DNA of 64,000 nucleotides from Candidatus Aminicenantes bacterium UBA1061 (GCA_002316315.1 DCDG01000023.1:62001-126000); one strand, 5' to 3'; counted from the first letter of the stretch, positions 26,341-36,423 are shown. The notes: a model not told the origin generated them from the sequence alone. Made by a program: numbers and translations.

Positions 26341-29115
26341 TTGGTTAAAAAATTCCTGATTGTTCTTATGTCAATTCTGTTATTTTCTCCCCTGGCCTTT
26401 GCCCAATCAAGAGAAACAGGTGCTATCACCGGCACAATCACAGACGAAGTCGGGGCCCCTTTGCCCGGGGTTACTGTCACCTTGTCCGGGCCGAGCTTGA
26501 TGGGCACCAGAACCTATGTGACAGACGCCAGAGGAGTGTATAGATTTCCAGCTTTACCGCCTGGAAACTACACCATTAAAGCCGAGCTACAGGGTTTTAC
26601 GACCATCGTTAATGAGAATGTCCGCTTGAGCACCACCACCACTCTGACTGTAGATATCACCATGAAGCAAGCCACCCTGGCTGAAGAGCTGACGGTTGTG
26701 GCTAAAGCCCCAACCATTGACGTCAAATCAACAGAAACAGCTTCAGTCACCTTGAGTAACGAAGTCCTGCGCAATATTCCCTACAGCGAGTTCACCGCTG
26801 ATATCGTCAATATGGCTCCTGGTGTGGCCCGGGATACGGCTTATGGAGCCTCCAACAGCACTGGCATCGCCTACAGCATGGACGGCGTTAATGTGGCCGA
26901 CCCCGAAGCTGGTACAGCCTGGGTTTTTCTTGATCATAATATCATAGAAGAGGCCAAGGTAATGGGTGTTGGTCTGCCAGCTGAATACGGAAACTTCACC
27001 GGCGTTATTTTTAATCTGGTAACCAAATCCGGTGGGAACAACTTTTCTGGCCATATGGAATTCGATTTTCAGGGAAAAAGGACAGATAGCCCGAAGGGGT
27101 TCTGGGGCACAACCAATAATTCAGCTTACCTACAAGATTTTCCCGATCTGACTGCACCTCTGGCTAAATTAATGAATGTCAATGCTCACCTGGGCGGGCC
27201 AATTCTCAGAGATAAGCTCTGGTTTTATTTAGGCCTGCAGTATTACAAGAGCTGGGATTATCCAACAGGCTTTTCTGAAGCTGTTCGCTATAAACAGCCG
27301 CGCGGTTTCCTCAAACTTAATTCGCAGATCACCCCGACTTTAAGCTTAATGGGCTCACTGGAGATAGACGCTTATAATGGTATAAACCGCGGAGCCGGTG
27401 CCACTGTTTCGCCAGAAGCCTGCGTTGATCAGAAATCACCTGAAACAATTGCCAGTTTTAATCTGACCAAAATTATCAGCTCCAAAACTTTTTTTGATTT
27501 AAAAGTAGCTTATTTCTGGGGTTATTATTATCTTGACCCGGAAGTTGGCATGGGCCCTTATATGCATTTTAACGACACGTTAACCTGGCAGACAGATAGC
27601 TCCGGTTATTTTTATTATGCAGATAGAACCAGGCTTCAGGCCAATGCCAGCATGAGTCATTATGTTGAGGATTTCTATGGTTCTCATGACTTCAAGTTCG
27701 GAGCAGAGTTTGAAAGATCAAAGGTCAGGAACCGCTATGGCTTTACCGGTGAGGGTGGAGACGGTCCTCTTGGTGATCATGTCCAATATATTGACAAATC
27801 CACTGGGCCCTATTTAGCCTACCAATATGATGGTTATGATACCAACACCTATTACACCAGGTTAGAAGCTTTTGCCCAGGATTCCTGGCAGGTGATGAAA
27901 AGATTGAATATCAGTGCTGGCCTTCGTTTTAGCTGGTACTGGGGCCAGGTTAAAGGAGTCCCCGGAAACGTTTATACCAATAGCCGGGTTGCTCCTCGTA
28001 TTGGTTTCACTTTCGATTTACTGGGAGATAGGACAACTGTCCTCAAAGCCCACTATGGACACTACTCCGAAGCAATGCTGGCCAGCTACCATGACCGGAT
28101 GAATCCCAGTTCTGCCTATACAGATTATGTGGGCTACGAATGGAGCGAAGATGAATGGGTAGAATGGATGAGAGTTGTCCATGAAGACCTGTATAAAATG
28201 GATCCTGATATCAAGCATCCTTATATGGAGCAATTTACGGTGAGCCTTGAGCGAGAGCTGTTTAAGGACTCCTCTTTTAGCATAAGCTATATTTACCGGA
28301 ATTGGAAGAATATCATTGGTCCCATCGACCGCGCCGCCAATTATGAGCCTTACACAGTAGATATTGAAGATGCTGATCAAGCTCCTTCATATATTAATAG
28401 CCAGTATACTATTTATCAAAGAACAGCCGATACGGTTAATACTTTTGATTATCTGATTACCAATCTCGCCACAGCCTACAAGTCAGGCTATCCGTGGATA
28501 TTGTTAAATCCTTACCGGCGTTATCAGGGAGTTGAGTTTTTATTCAACAAACGTTTCTCCAACCGCTGGCAGCTCATGGCATCTTACACCCTGTCCAAAG
28601 CTTATGGCACCACTGATAACGGCCAGGCTAATGATATTGGCTGGGGCGGGGATGTCTATGACCCGAATTTCTGGATTAATGCCGATGGACATTCCACTTA
28701 TGATTCAACCCATATGATCAAGATACAGGGCAGCTACATCATCCCGAAAATTGAGCTGAGTGTGAATGTCTACTATCATGGGGTGACCGGTAACGCCTGG
28801 ACAGCCAGATACAGGACCCCCCTGCTCAATCAGGGAATGGTGACCTTTTTCCTCGAAAAGAGGGGCTCACACCACTATCCAATGGATCATCAGCTGGATA
28901 TCCGGCTGGAAAAAATCTTTACCTTCGCCGATAAATACAGACTCGGTATAATGTTCGATGTTTTTAACCTGTTCAATTCAGACACCATAACCTCCTGGGG
29001 AACCAGGTGGACTTACGATTGGGACGCTGGTATTTATCCTTCGACTTCGGGTCACGAACTTTATTCCATTGTCAACCCGAGGCAGGCCAGACTCGGCATT
29101 CGCTTAATGTTTTAG
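26341..29115 (+). CDS. TonB-dependent receptor, Oar/SusC-like (receptor 1)
   Basis: A 924-residue outer-membrane receptor. Order of parts: signal peptide MVKKFLIVLMSILLFSPLAFAQ; a carboxypeptidase-regulatory-like domain (GTITDEVGAPLPGVTVTLSG ... GVYRFPALPPGNYTIKAELQGF); a TonB-box-like EELTVVAKAP near residue 115; a plug domain with SMDGVNVADPEAGTAWVFLD and AEYGNFTGVIFNLVTKSGG; then a long Tyr/Trp-rich barrel ending in ARLGIRLMF, whose final Phe fits an outer-membrane insertion signal. The TTG start has GGAGGAG before it. It would import a ligand too large for porins using TonB energy; the ligand is unknown. A terminator follows directly, and a sigma-54 promoter with paired dyads controls it. 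Confidence 0.92.
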   Translation: MVKKFLIVLMSILLFSPLAFAQSRETGAITGTITDEVGAPLPGVTVTLSGPSLMGTRTYVTDARGVYRFPALPPGNYTIKAELQGFTTIVNENVRLSTTTTLTVDITMKQATLAEELTVVAKAPTIDVKSTETASVTLSNEVLRNIPYSEFTADIVNMAPGVARDTAYGASNSTGIAYSMDGVNVADPEAGTAWVFLDHNIIEEAKVMGVGLPAEYGNFTGVIFNLVTKSGGNNFSGHMEFDFQGKRTDSPKGFWGTTNNSAYLQDFPDLTAPLAKLMNVNAHLGGPILRDKLWFYLGLQYYKSWDYPTGFSEAVRYKQPRGFLKLNSQITPTLSLMGSLEIDAYNGINRGAGATVSPEACVDQKSPETIASFNLTKIISSKTFFDLKVAYFWGYYYLDPEVGMGPYMHFNDTLTWQTDSSGYFYYADRTRLQANASMSHYVEDFYGSHDFKFGAEFERSKVRNRYGFTGEGGDGPLGDHVQYIDKSTGPYLAYQYDGYDTNTYYTRLEAFAQDSWQVMKRLNISAGLRFSWYWGQVKGVPGNVYTNSRVAPRIGFTFDLLGDRTTVLKAHYGHYSEAMLASYHDRMNPSSAYTDYVGYEWSEDEWVEWMRVVHEDLYKMDPDIKHPYMEQFTVSLERELFKDSSFSISYIYRNWKNIIGPIDRAANYEPYTVDIEDADQAPSYINSQYTIYQRTADTVNTFDYLITNLATAYKSGYPWILLNPYRRYQGVEFLFNKRFSNRWQLMASYTLSKAYGTTDNGQANDIGWGGDVYDPNFWINADGHSTYDSTHMIKIQGSYIIPKIELSVNVYYHGVTGNAWTARYRTPLLNQGMVTFFLEKRGSHHYPMDHQLDIRLEKIFTFADKYRLGIMFDVFNLFNSDTITSWGTRWTYDWDAGIYPSTSGHELYSIVNPRQARLGIRLMF

Positions 29116-29133
29116 TTATTAAAGCTCTTCAAC

Positions 29134-29169
29134 GAGGGCGGTGGGCTTTTTGCCCGCCGCCCTTTTTTT
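29134..29169 (+). terminator. rho-independent terminator of receptor 1
   Basis: GGGCGGTGGGC (29136-29146) pairs with GCCCGCCGCCC (29152-29162) with one T-G pair, followed by seven T. Confidence 0.85.
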
Positions 29170-29457
29170 ATGGGCGTGGCCTGACACCAGGCAAGCAGCA
29201 GAGAATATTTATTAGAATTCTTTTGCCTCCACTCTCAGTCAGGAGAAAAAGAGCAGGCTGAAACCAACCAGAGAATAATTTACCAGGCGGTTCCAGCCCT
29301 TCAGCCACCGTTACTGATCTCAGCTCGCTCAATTTTTTAATGTAGCTCGTGGTCCTGCCTCAGAGTTTCTTTCCTGCTTACTGATTTCTATCCTCAGTCT
29401 CAGCATCCAGGCATAAAATCTATGTTATAATTTAAAATCGAATTCAAATTTAAACAA
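29170..29457. other. intergenic stretch before sulfatase-like gene 1
   Basis: No gene is visible. A TATAAT (29426-29431) lies 26 bp before the ATG but has no recognisable -35, so the promoter is only tentative. Confidence 0.4.
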
Positions 29458-31767
29458 ATGAAGAAAAAGAGAAAAAACTTTTTAATACCAGTCCTGATTA
29501 TAGCTGGGGCTGTGCTGGTCGCTCTCCTTCTCTTACCAGGAAGGCCAACGCTGAGCCGGTTACGGGCCGGAAAAGATTTCAATGTCATTTTGATCACAAT
29601 TGATACTCTCCGGGCCGATCGCCTCGGCTGTTACGGTTACACTCCGGATGTCACCCCGACTCTGGACCGCTGGGCAGGTCAGGGGGTGCGTTTTGCCCGC
29701 TGTATCGCCCAGACTCCTTTAACTCTTCCTTCCCATACAACTATCATGACCGGTACCTTGCCCATCCACCATGGAGTAAGGGACAATGGCGGCTTTGTCG
29801 TCCCTGATGAGCTGCAAACTCTAGCTGAGTGCTTTCAGTCAGCCGGCTACAAGACTGCCGCTTTTGTTTCTGCCTATGTGGTTGATTCCAAATGGGGTCT
29901 CAATCAGGGCTTTGATTATTATTTCGACAGCTTTGACCTTGGCCGTTTCGAAAAAATCTCCCTGGGAGAAGTTCAGCGTCGGGCGGAAGATACGATTGGC
30001 GAGGCTCTTTCCTGGCTTGAAAAGAATAATCAGGATAAATTTTTTGTCTGGATTCACCTTTATGATCCTCATACTCCCTATGACCCGCCGGAACCATATA
30101 AAAGCCAGTTAGCTGACCATCCTTACCTTGGAGAGATTGCCTATACTGATAGTCAGCTAGCCCGGCTCCAGACATACATTGAGAATAGCAGCTGGAAAGA
30201 CCGATTGTTTCTGGTGGTAGCCTCTGACCATGGAGAAAGCCTTGGTCAACATGGCGAAACCACTCATGGTTTTTTTATCTATCAGGAAACCCTCCATGTG
30301 CCGTTAATTGTCGTTACCCCTTTCCGTGAGTTTTCTGGCCAATCCTATTCAGGTGTGGTTACCCTGACCGATGTCATGCCCACCATTCTGGAATTAAGCG
30401 GCCTTAAAATCCCGCCGGAAGTTCAGGGGCAGAGTCTTATCCGCTATTTCTCAGGTCCCAGAAAAACAGACGACCGGCTGGCCTACGCAGAAACTTATTA
30501 TCCTCGTTTCCACTATGGCTGGTCAGAATTACGTAGCATCCAGAATAATCGTTATAAGTTAATTCTGGCTCCGGTACCTGAACTTTATGATCTGACTAAG
30601 GACCCCAAGGAAGAAAAGAATCTGGTCTATGTCGAAAAAAAGGTCTATGAAGAATTGACCGCTTTAGCTCAAGAGTTTGAACAACAAGCCGGAGAAAAGG
30701 CTATCCAGGCTGATTTTTCAGTCGTAGATGAAGAAACAAAAGAAAGATTAGCTGCTCTGGGTTATCTGGGATCTTTTGTTGATCCAGCTCGACTGAAAGG
30801 GAAAAAGCTGGCTGATCCCAAGGACAAGATAAATATATTTAATGAAATTTCCAGAGCGAGAGAAATCGGACTTTCCGGAAACTTCGATGAGGCTATTGCC
30901 GCTCTGAATAAAATTCTGCAGGAAGATCCCACCATCAGTGACGGGTATTTTGCCCTGGGCAATATCTATTTCAGGGTAAGAAGATTTGAAGAAGCCGCCC
31001 GGGCTTTTATTCAGGCCCTGGAACTTAAACCTGATGATTCCTTTGCCGTCATTAATGTGGCCAATTGCTATGCGGCCCTGAGTCAGATGGAAGAAGCAGA
31101 AAAATTCGTTCTTGAACAGGTAAAACGTGGCTTCGATGATTCTCAGTTTTACCACGTGCTGGGTACTCTTTACGCTCTGCGGGGAAATTATGATAAGGCC
31201 CTTCCTTACTTCGAAGAATGTCTGAAGAGGAATCCTCGTTCTGCCTCGGCCCACAATGCCATCGCCGCCATTTGCTTGAACCGGGATGATCTGGCCTGTG
31301 CCGAAAAACACCTGGAAGCAGCCCTGGCTATAAATCCTACTCTGCTTGATCTCCGCTATAACCTGGCTCAGTTGCGTGAAAAACAAAACAGGCTGGAAGA
31401 AGCTATCGAATTATATCAGCAGGAAATTGCTGATTCACCAAGTCATTTTAAGGCCCTCTTTAACCTGGCCCGGCTTTATCGTCTCCAGCATCGGGAGGAA
31501 GAAGAACTGGAAACATTGCTCAAAGCTTTAAAAGCGGAACCTTCTTTCCCTTTAACCTATTTTTACCTGGCTCGAATCTACCTCAACCAGGGCCGGAACT
31601 TTAAAGAAGCCATTGACCTGGTGAAGAAGGGCCTCGAGCTAAAACCTGATAAGGAAAACCTGCCTCTTGGCTACTTTCTGCTGGCTGACCTTTATAACCG
31701 CTTAGGTGACTATGGCCGCTCAGAAGAATACGCCCGGCAAGGGCAGGAGCTCTTAAAATACCGCTAA
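29458..31767 (+). CDS. membrane-anchored sulfatase-like/TPR protein 1 (Thr at the nucleophile site)
   Basis: A 769-residue protein: N-terminal anchor (FLIPVLIIAGAVLVALLLL), an alkaline-phosphatase-superfamily domain over about residues 40-440, then about seven TPR units to the end. Metal-binding blocks are visible: ITIDTLRADRLGCYG (Asp49 region) and VASDHGESLGQHGETTHG. The position that in sulfatases is C/S-x-P-x-R reads T89-L-P-S-H93, so no formylglycine can form. Thr-nucleophile relatives in this superfamily include phosphoryl- and alkyl-group transferases and phosphodiesterases. The catalytic domain should face the periplasm. It is the gene after receptor 1. Related genes at 49611 and 58811 share the same change. 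Confidence 0.85.
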   Translation: MKKKRKNFLIPVLIIAGAVLVALLLLPGRPTLSRLRAGKDFNVILITIDTLRADRLGCYGYTPDVTPTLDRWAGQGVRFARCIAQTPLTLPSHTTIMTGTLPIHHGVRDNGGFVVPDELQTLAECFQSAGYKTAAFVSAYVVDSKWGLNQGFDYYFDSFDLGRFEKISLGEVQRRAEDTIGEALSWLEKNNQDKFFVWIHLYDPHTPYDPPEPYKSQLADHPYLGEIAYTDSQLARLQTYIENSSWKDRLFLVVASDHGESLGQHGETTHGFFIYQETLHVPLIVVTPFREFSGQSYSGVVTLTDVMPTILELSGLKIPPEVQGQSLIRYFSGPRKTDDRLAYAETYYPRFHYGWSELRSIQNNRYKLILAPVPELYDLTKDPKEEKNLVYVEKKVYEELTALAQEFEQQAGEKAIQADFSVVDEETKERLAALGYLGSFVDPARLKGKKLADPKDKINIFNEISRAREIGLSGNFDEAIAALNKILQEDPTISDGYFALGNIYFRVRRFEEAARAFIQALELKPDDSFAVINVANCYAALSQMEEAEKFVLEQVKRGFDDSQFYHVLGTLYALRGNYDKALPYFEECLKRNPRSASAHNAIAAICLNRDDLACAEKHLEAALAINPTLLDLRYNLAQLREKQNRLEEAIELYQQEIADSPSHFKALFNLARLYRLQHREEEELETLLKALKAEPSFPLTYFYLARIYLNQGRNFKEAIDLVKKGLELKPDKENLPLGYFLLADLYNRLGDYGRSEEYARQGQELLKYR

Positions 31768-31802
31768 AACTTCATCGGCATCTTACTTAGAAAGCCTTTT
31801 TC

Positions 31803-31831
31803 TTGACAAGCTGCGGGGCTGAACTTATATT
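31803..31831 (+). promoter_or_regulatory. sigma-70 promoter of the DUF151 gene
   Basis: TTGACA (31803-31808), 17-bp spacer, TATATT (31826-31831), about 28 bp upstream of the ATG. The -35 context (TTTTTCTTGACAAGCTG) is nearly the same as at the rpsU promoter. Confidence 0.7.
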
Positions 31832-31858
31832 AAATCTAGATTTAAAGGGACAAAGACC

Positions 31859-32344
31859 ATGGAAATTATGATGAAAGTTGGGGCCCTGGCCGTTGACCCC
31901 GTGTCAAAAATGCCAGTGCTCATCTTAAAAGACCCTCAATCTGATCTGATTCTGCCTATCTGGATTGGCCTGTATGAAGCCAACGCCATTGCTATCACCC
32001 TTGAAGGCATAGTTACCCCCAGGCCAATGACCCATGATCTGCTGAAAAATTTCCTTGATCAAACAAATATCAAAGTGGAGAAAGTAGTCATCAACGATGT
32101 GCGGGATAATACCTATTATGCAGTCATTTGTTGTTATCAGCAAGATATTTCCTATCTTATCGATTCGCGCCCCTCTGATGCGATTGCTCTGGCCCTCAGG
32201 ACAAATTCTCCCATCTATGTCGAGGAAAATGTAATTAAATTGAGCCGAACTCCGGAAGCAGGACAGGGTACAGAAGAATCGGAAAGACTAAGAAAACTGC
32301 TGGAAAGCCTCAAGCCAGAAGATTCTGGCAAGTACAAAATGTAG
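31859..32344 (+). CDS. DUF151/bifunctional nuclease family protein
   Basis: A 161-residue cytosolic protein matching the DUF151 (bifunctional nuclease, BFN) family: the strand VDPVSKMPVLILKD, the conserved WIGLYEANAIAITLEG, RPMTHDLLKNFL, and the active-site-like SRPSDAIALALR followed by PIYVEENVI. Plant and archaeal members have been reported with nuclease activity; the bacterial role is unclear. The C-terminal tail is short and charged, without a UVR domain. It has its own sigma-70 promoter and is convergent with the LptF-LptG fusion gene, separated by 29 bp. Confidence 0.88.
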   Translation: MEIMMKVGALAVDPVSKMPVLILKDPQSDLILPIWIGLYEANAIAITLEGIVTPRPMTHDLLKNFLDQTNIKVEKVVINDVRDNTYYAVICCYQQDISYLIDSRPSDAIALALRTNSPIYVEENVIKLSRTPEAGQGTEESERLRKLLESLKPEDSGKYKM

Positions 32345-32373
32345 GATCTTTTTGATTTTCCCGCCTATCAGAT

Positions 32374-34680
32374 CTAAGTCTTCACCCTGAAAAAAAGATA
32401 AAAGCCGATGAGGGAAAAAATGATCTGCGGACTCCAGGCAGCCAGCTCGGCAGACAGAATGCCGACTTGCCCCAGGCTGCGAAAGATTGCCGTTGTTTGC
32501 CAGAAAAGATAGCCCACGCCAAGAGCCAATCCAAGGGGAAGGGGAAAAGGTTTTTTTTGACTTAGCCCGGCCAGAGCTGTTCCCAATAGGGCCAGGACAA
32601 AGACAGAAAAAGAGAAAGCCAGCCTCGCCTCTGCTTCTAATTTGAAGCTGTGGGCCGGGCTGCCGCTGCGCTCAAGGTCACGGCTGTAGTGATGAAGCTC
32701 ACTTAAGGTCATCAGAGCCGGTTCTTTCCACTCTTTTATGAATTGTTTTTGAGCTTCAGGCAGGTTAAGTTCAAAAGAGTCGAATTTAGAAAAAGGAAAA
32801 TTTTCATTTCTTATATCTCTTTCCCAGCCATTCTCTAGACGCAGGTTATTTTGCCCAACTTTAGCCACCTGGCTGAAAATCACTCTTTTCAGCCTGAAGG
32901 ATTCCTTTTCTGTTTGAAAAATTAAAAGCCTCTGAACAGAATTTTCATCCGGTGAAGACAGCTCATAATGAACAAAACCGGGCAGGTCATCATTTTTGAT
33001 CCAGTAGCGGTTATGATAGGTAAAAGCCCGGATTGGACGGTCAGCTAACTGGCTCCAGATCCTTTCTGCCTCGAAATTCCCCCGAACAACCAGTCTATCC
33101 TGAAGGAAAAAGCTAAGGGGTATAAGAAGGACCGCAATCACTAAAACCGGAACTACTATCCGCCAGTAGCTCAAGCCAGAAGTTACCATGGTTTGAATTT
33201 CGTTCCGGCGGTAGAGAAAGTTCAGGCATAGAACTGGAGCAATCAGAACAGCCAGCTGAATCGCCTGTGTGGCAAACTCCGGTAGTTTATACCAGATAAA
33301 CGAGAAGAGAAGATAAACCGGCTGCTGGCTTTCTCTGGCCATTTCCCACCTGGTAAGAAAATTAAAAACCGACATAACCAGGACCAGAGCCAAAAAAATG
33401 TAAATATAAAGCTTGATAAATTTATTCAGTATATACCGGTCATGAAAGGTGAGGCGGAACGCCCCCCGGCCGGTTCTTTTGGATGACCGACTTGGGTGAG
33501 CAGATAAAGGCCCGGCCAGTTTCTTATAAACAGCCTTGCGACTACTAACCAGCGAGAGTAGGCCTGCCTCTAATTCCTGACTGGCTGAATAATAAGCCAG
33601 CCAGCCAGCCGCCAAGGCCACGAAATCAGGTAGCCAGAGGCCAACAAAAGGAGATAATTGCCCCGCCTCAGCCCTGGTCTGGCCAAAAACCAGCAGGACA
33701 TAATAAAGCACCAGAACAACCAGACTGATTCCATAACCTCCTGCCCGGCCGCCAGGACATCTTCTCCAGCCGAGACCCAGGCCCAGGAAAACAAAAGCCA
33801 GACAGGCGACTGGTAAACTGACTCTCTTATTTAACTCAACCCGAACAGCCAGGAATTCTTGCCTGTTTTTATTTTTGTCTACCTTCATCCTTTTCCAGTC
33901 AGCCAGTAATTCACCAATGCTCTTCTCCCTATGCTTTTTTTCAAGCGAGATACGGGGAAAGAGATTTTTCAGGTCAATGAGCTGCTCCTGCTTTTTAAAT
34001 TCATTATAACTAATCGTTTCAGGCTGATGGAGACTAAACTTAGAGCTATATCCATTAGCCAGCGTCAGCCAGGCTGCTTTCAGGTCAGGCCCCGGGTGTA
34101 TTTCACCTGACTCAGCCATCATCACCCGAATATCATCTTGTTCCTCTTTTCTGTAAAGGAAGACACCGCGCCACTTTCCCTGATTGTCCTTTTTGTCAAC
34201 GTAAATAATGCTGGCTGGAAAAGATTCGTTAAACTGACCGGGGGTTATCTGGAAATTAACCCTGGTCAGAACTGACTGAACCATGGTCTCAAGCCACTTA
34301 TGGTGAGCATGGGGAGTAAGCCAGAAGGTGAATGACAGAGTGACCAGGCAAAGGATTATGGCCAGTCCCATCAGCGGCTTCAGTAATTGCCCCGGGCTTA
34401 CTCCCAGCAGTCTCAGGGCTTCGATTTCCCGGTCGGCATTAAGATGGGCCAGTCCTCCCAACAGTCCGGCCATAAAGGCCAGTGGAATAGCCAGAACCAG
34501 AATCGAGGGGAGCGATAAAAAAAGAACCTTTAAGACGACGGCCAGAGGCACTTTTTTGCTGAGGAAAATGTCAGTCAGATAGAAGATATCATTTAAAAGA
34601 AGAAGCAGAATTATCAGACCGAGAGCTATCAGAAAAGAAATAACAATTTCCTTCAGCAGATAGCGGTTGCGAATTTTCAT
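32374..34680 (-). CDS. LptF-LptG fusion, lipopolysaccharide export permease
   Basis: LptF and LptG are normally two ~360-residue permeases that pair in the LptB2FG transporter moving LPS from the inner membrane to the LptC-A bridge. Here one 768-residue chain contains both. Residues 1-370 begin MKIRNRYLLKEIVISFLIAL, have DREIEALRLLGVSPGQLLKP after helix 2, a periplasmic beta-domain and three C-terminal helices. A basic linker follows. The second half starts about residue 400 with LTFHDRYILNKFIKLYIYIF, contains RRNEIQTMVTSGLSYWRIVV, its own beta-domain and three more helices. Both halves carry the YjgP/YjgQ pattern. I see no frame break, so the fusion looks natural. No lptB, lptA or lptC gene is in the window. 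Confidence 0.9.
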   Translation of the reverse strand: MKIRNRYLLKEIVISFLIALGLIILLLLLNDIFYLTDIFLSKKVPLAVVLKVLFLSLPSILVLAIPLAFMAGLLGGLAHLNADREIEALRLLGVSPGQLLKPLMGLAIILCLVTLSFTFWLTPHAHHKWLETMVQSVLTRVNFQITPGQFNESFPASIIYVDKKDNQGKWRGVFLYRKEEQDDIRVMMAESGEIHPGPDLKAAWLTLANGYSSKFSLHQPETISYNEFKKQEQLIDLKNLFPRISLEKKHREKSIGELLADWKRMKVDKNKNRQEFLAVRVELNKRVSLPVACLAFVFLGLGLGWRRCPGGRAGGYGISLVVLVLYYVLLVFGQTRAEAGQLSPFVGLWLPDFVALAAGWLAYYSASQELEAGLLSLVSSRKAVYKKLAGPLSAHPSRSSKRTGRGAFRLTFHDRYILNKFIKLYIYIFLALVLVMSVFNFLTRWEMARESQQPVYLLFSFIWYKLPEFATQAIQLAVLIAPVLCLNFLYRRNEIQTMVTSGLSYWRIVVPVLVIAVLLIPLSFFLQDRLVVRGNFEAERIWSQLADRPIRAFTYHNRYWIKNDDLPGFVHYELSSPDENSVQRLLIFQTEKESFRLKRVIFSQVAKVGQNNLRLENGWERDIRNENFPFSKFDSFELNLPEAQKQFIKEWKEPALMTLSELHHYSRDLERSGSPAHSFKLEAEARLAFSFSVFVLALLGTALAGLSQKKPFPLPLGLALGVGYLFWQTTAIFRSLGQVGILSAELAAWSPQIIFSLIGFYLFFRVKT

Positions 34681-34745
34681 TTAAAACTTTTGATTTAGAA
34701 GATTTTCCGCTCTGGTTAATATACCATAAGGGAGAAAAGTAACTC

Positions 34746-34783
34746 AAAAAAAAGGCCGCCCCGGTTGAACCCGGAAGCGGCCT
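34746..34783 (-). terminator. rho-independent terminator of groS-groL
   Basis: AGGCCGC (34753-34759) and GCGGCCT (34777-34783) form the outer stem with an inner CCGG pair. On the minus strand it ends in eight T. Confidence 0.8.
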
Positions 34784-34806
34784 GATAAAAGCCTGTCTAA
34801 GTTTTA

Positions 34807-36423
34807 TCAATACATGTCAGGCGGCGGGGTCGGATAAGCCTGTTTCTTTTCCTCTTCTGGTATTTCTGTTACACAACCTTCAGTAGTCAGCAGCAGGCTG
34901 GCAATACTGGAGGCATTCTGTAGAGCCGTTCTGACTACTTTCGTTGGATCAACGATTCCCGACTCGATCATGTCTTCATATTTTTCTGTTAGAGCATTGA
35001 AGCCCATATCATGCTTCATCTCTCTAACTTTCTCGACCACAATTGAACCTTCAAATCCGGCATTAACAGCAATCTGGCGAAGTGGTTCCTCCAGAGCCCG
35101 GCGAATAATCTGGATTCCAATTTGCATATCGCCATCGAGATTGACCTTATCGAGAGCTTTCTGGCACCGCAGCAGAGCTACTCCACCACCTGGTACGATA
35201 CCTTCCTCAACCGCTGCCTTGGTGGCATGCATGGCATCTTCTACCCTGGCTTTCTTATCCTTTAGCTCGGTCTCTGTTGCAGCACCGACCTTGATCAAAG
35301 CTACGCCGCCAACCATCTTGGCCAGCCTTTCCTGCAACTTTTCACGGTCATAATCAGAGGTCGTTTCTTCAATCTGGGCCCTGATCTGTTTTATTCTGGC
35401 CTGAATATCGCTGGTTTTACCCTTGCCCTCAACAATAGTCGTATTATCCTTATCAATGACAACTTTGGAGGCTTCACCCAGCCAGTCAAGGGTAACATTT
35501 TCCAGTTTAACACCAATCTCTTCCGTTATAACCTGGCCACCGGTCAGGATAGCAATATCTTCCAGCATAGCCTTGCGTCTGTCGCCAAAACCTGGTGCCT
35601 TAACCGCACAGCACATGAGTGTGCCCTTTAATTTATTAACCACCAGAGTAGCTAAGGCTTCACCTTCTACCTCTTCTGCTACCACCAGCAGGGAACGACC
35701 CATTTTGGCTACGCTTTCCAGAAGAGGCAGGAATTCACGCAGATTGGAAATCTTCTTTTCATAAAGCAGGATTAGCGGGTTTTCCAGGACACATTCCATA
35801 CGCTCTGGGTCAGTCACAAAGTAAGGCGAGAGATAACCCCGGTCAAACTGCATACCTTCGACGAATTCCAGCGTGGTTTCCAGTCCTTTGGCTTCTTCTA
35901 CCGTTATAACTCCATCCTTGCCGACCTTTTCCATAGCTTCGGCAATAATCTTACCAATAGACTCATCATTATTGGCAGAAATAGCACCAACCTGGGCAAT
36001 CATATCTCCGGTGACTTCCCGGCTCATGTTTTTCAGTTCTTTTACAACTTCTTCCACTGACCGCTCGATGCCTTTTTTAATCAGATTCGGATTCCGTCCA
36101 GCCGTGACGTGCTTTATTCCCTCAGCATAAATAACCTGGGCCAGAACGGTGGCCGTAGTCGTTCCGTCGCCAGCTACATCTGAAGTTTTGGAAGCAACTT
36201 CCTTAACGAGCTGAGCACCCATATTTTCCCAGGGATCCTTGAGATCAATTTCTTTGGCGACAGTAACACCATCTCTGGTGCTGGTCGGTGAACCAAATTT
36301 TTTATCAAGAATGATATTTTTCCCTCTGGGGCCAAGGGTTGACTTGACCACACCGGTCAAGGTATTAACACCCCTCAAGAGGGCCTGTCTCGCTTCATCT
36401 CCAAGCAAAATTTGTTTGGCCAT
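34807..36423 (-). CDS. groL: 60 kDa chaperonin GroEL
   Basis: The 538-residue chaperonin subunit forms the folding chamber with GroES. It is collinear with the family: MAKQILLGDEARQALLRGV, the ATP-site GDGTTTATVLAQ near residue 86, the apical segment with EGMQFDRGYLSPYFVTDPE, and the closing VVRTALQNASSIASLLLTTE. The C-terminus ends YPTPPPDMY, so the flexible Gly-Gly-Met tail found in many GroELs is missing. It lies 18 bp after groS, in the usual order, with a good AGGAGG before the ATG. The promoter and CIRCE-like operator are in front of groS. Confidence 0.98.
   Translation of the reverse strand: MAKQILLGDEARQALLRGVNTLTGVVKSTLGPRGKNIILDKKFGSPTSTRDGVTVAKEIDLKDPWENMGAQLVKEVASKTSDVAGDGTTTATVLAQVIYAEGIKHVTAGRNPNLIKKGIERSVEEVVKELKNMSREVTGDMIAQVGAISANNDESIGKIIAEAMEKVGKDGVITVEEAKGLETTLEFVEGMQFDRGYLSPYFVTDPERMECVLENPLILLYEKKISNLREFLPLLESVAKMGRSLLVVAEEVEGEALATLVVNKLKGTLMCCAVKAPGFGDRRKAMLEDIAILTGGQVITEEIGVKLENVTLDWLGEASKVVIDKDNTTIVEGKGKTSDIQARIKQIRAQIEETTSDYDREKLQERLAKMVGGVALIKVGAATETELKDKKARVEDAMHATKAAVEEGIVPGGGVALLRCQKALDKVNLDGDMQIGIQIIRRALEEPLRQIAVNAGFEGSIVVEKVREMKHDMGFNALTEKYEDMIESGIVDPTKVVRTALQNASSIASLLLTTEGCVTEIPEEEKKQAYPTPPPDMY

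Noticed and set aside
29426..29431. TATAAT before sulfatase-like gene 1 as a promoter
   Set aside because: No -35 box at 15-19 bp and no sigma-54 boxes, so it was not listed as a promoter feature.
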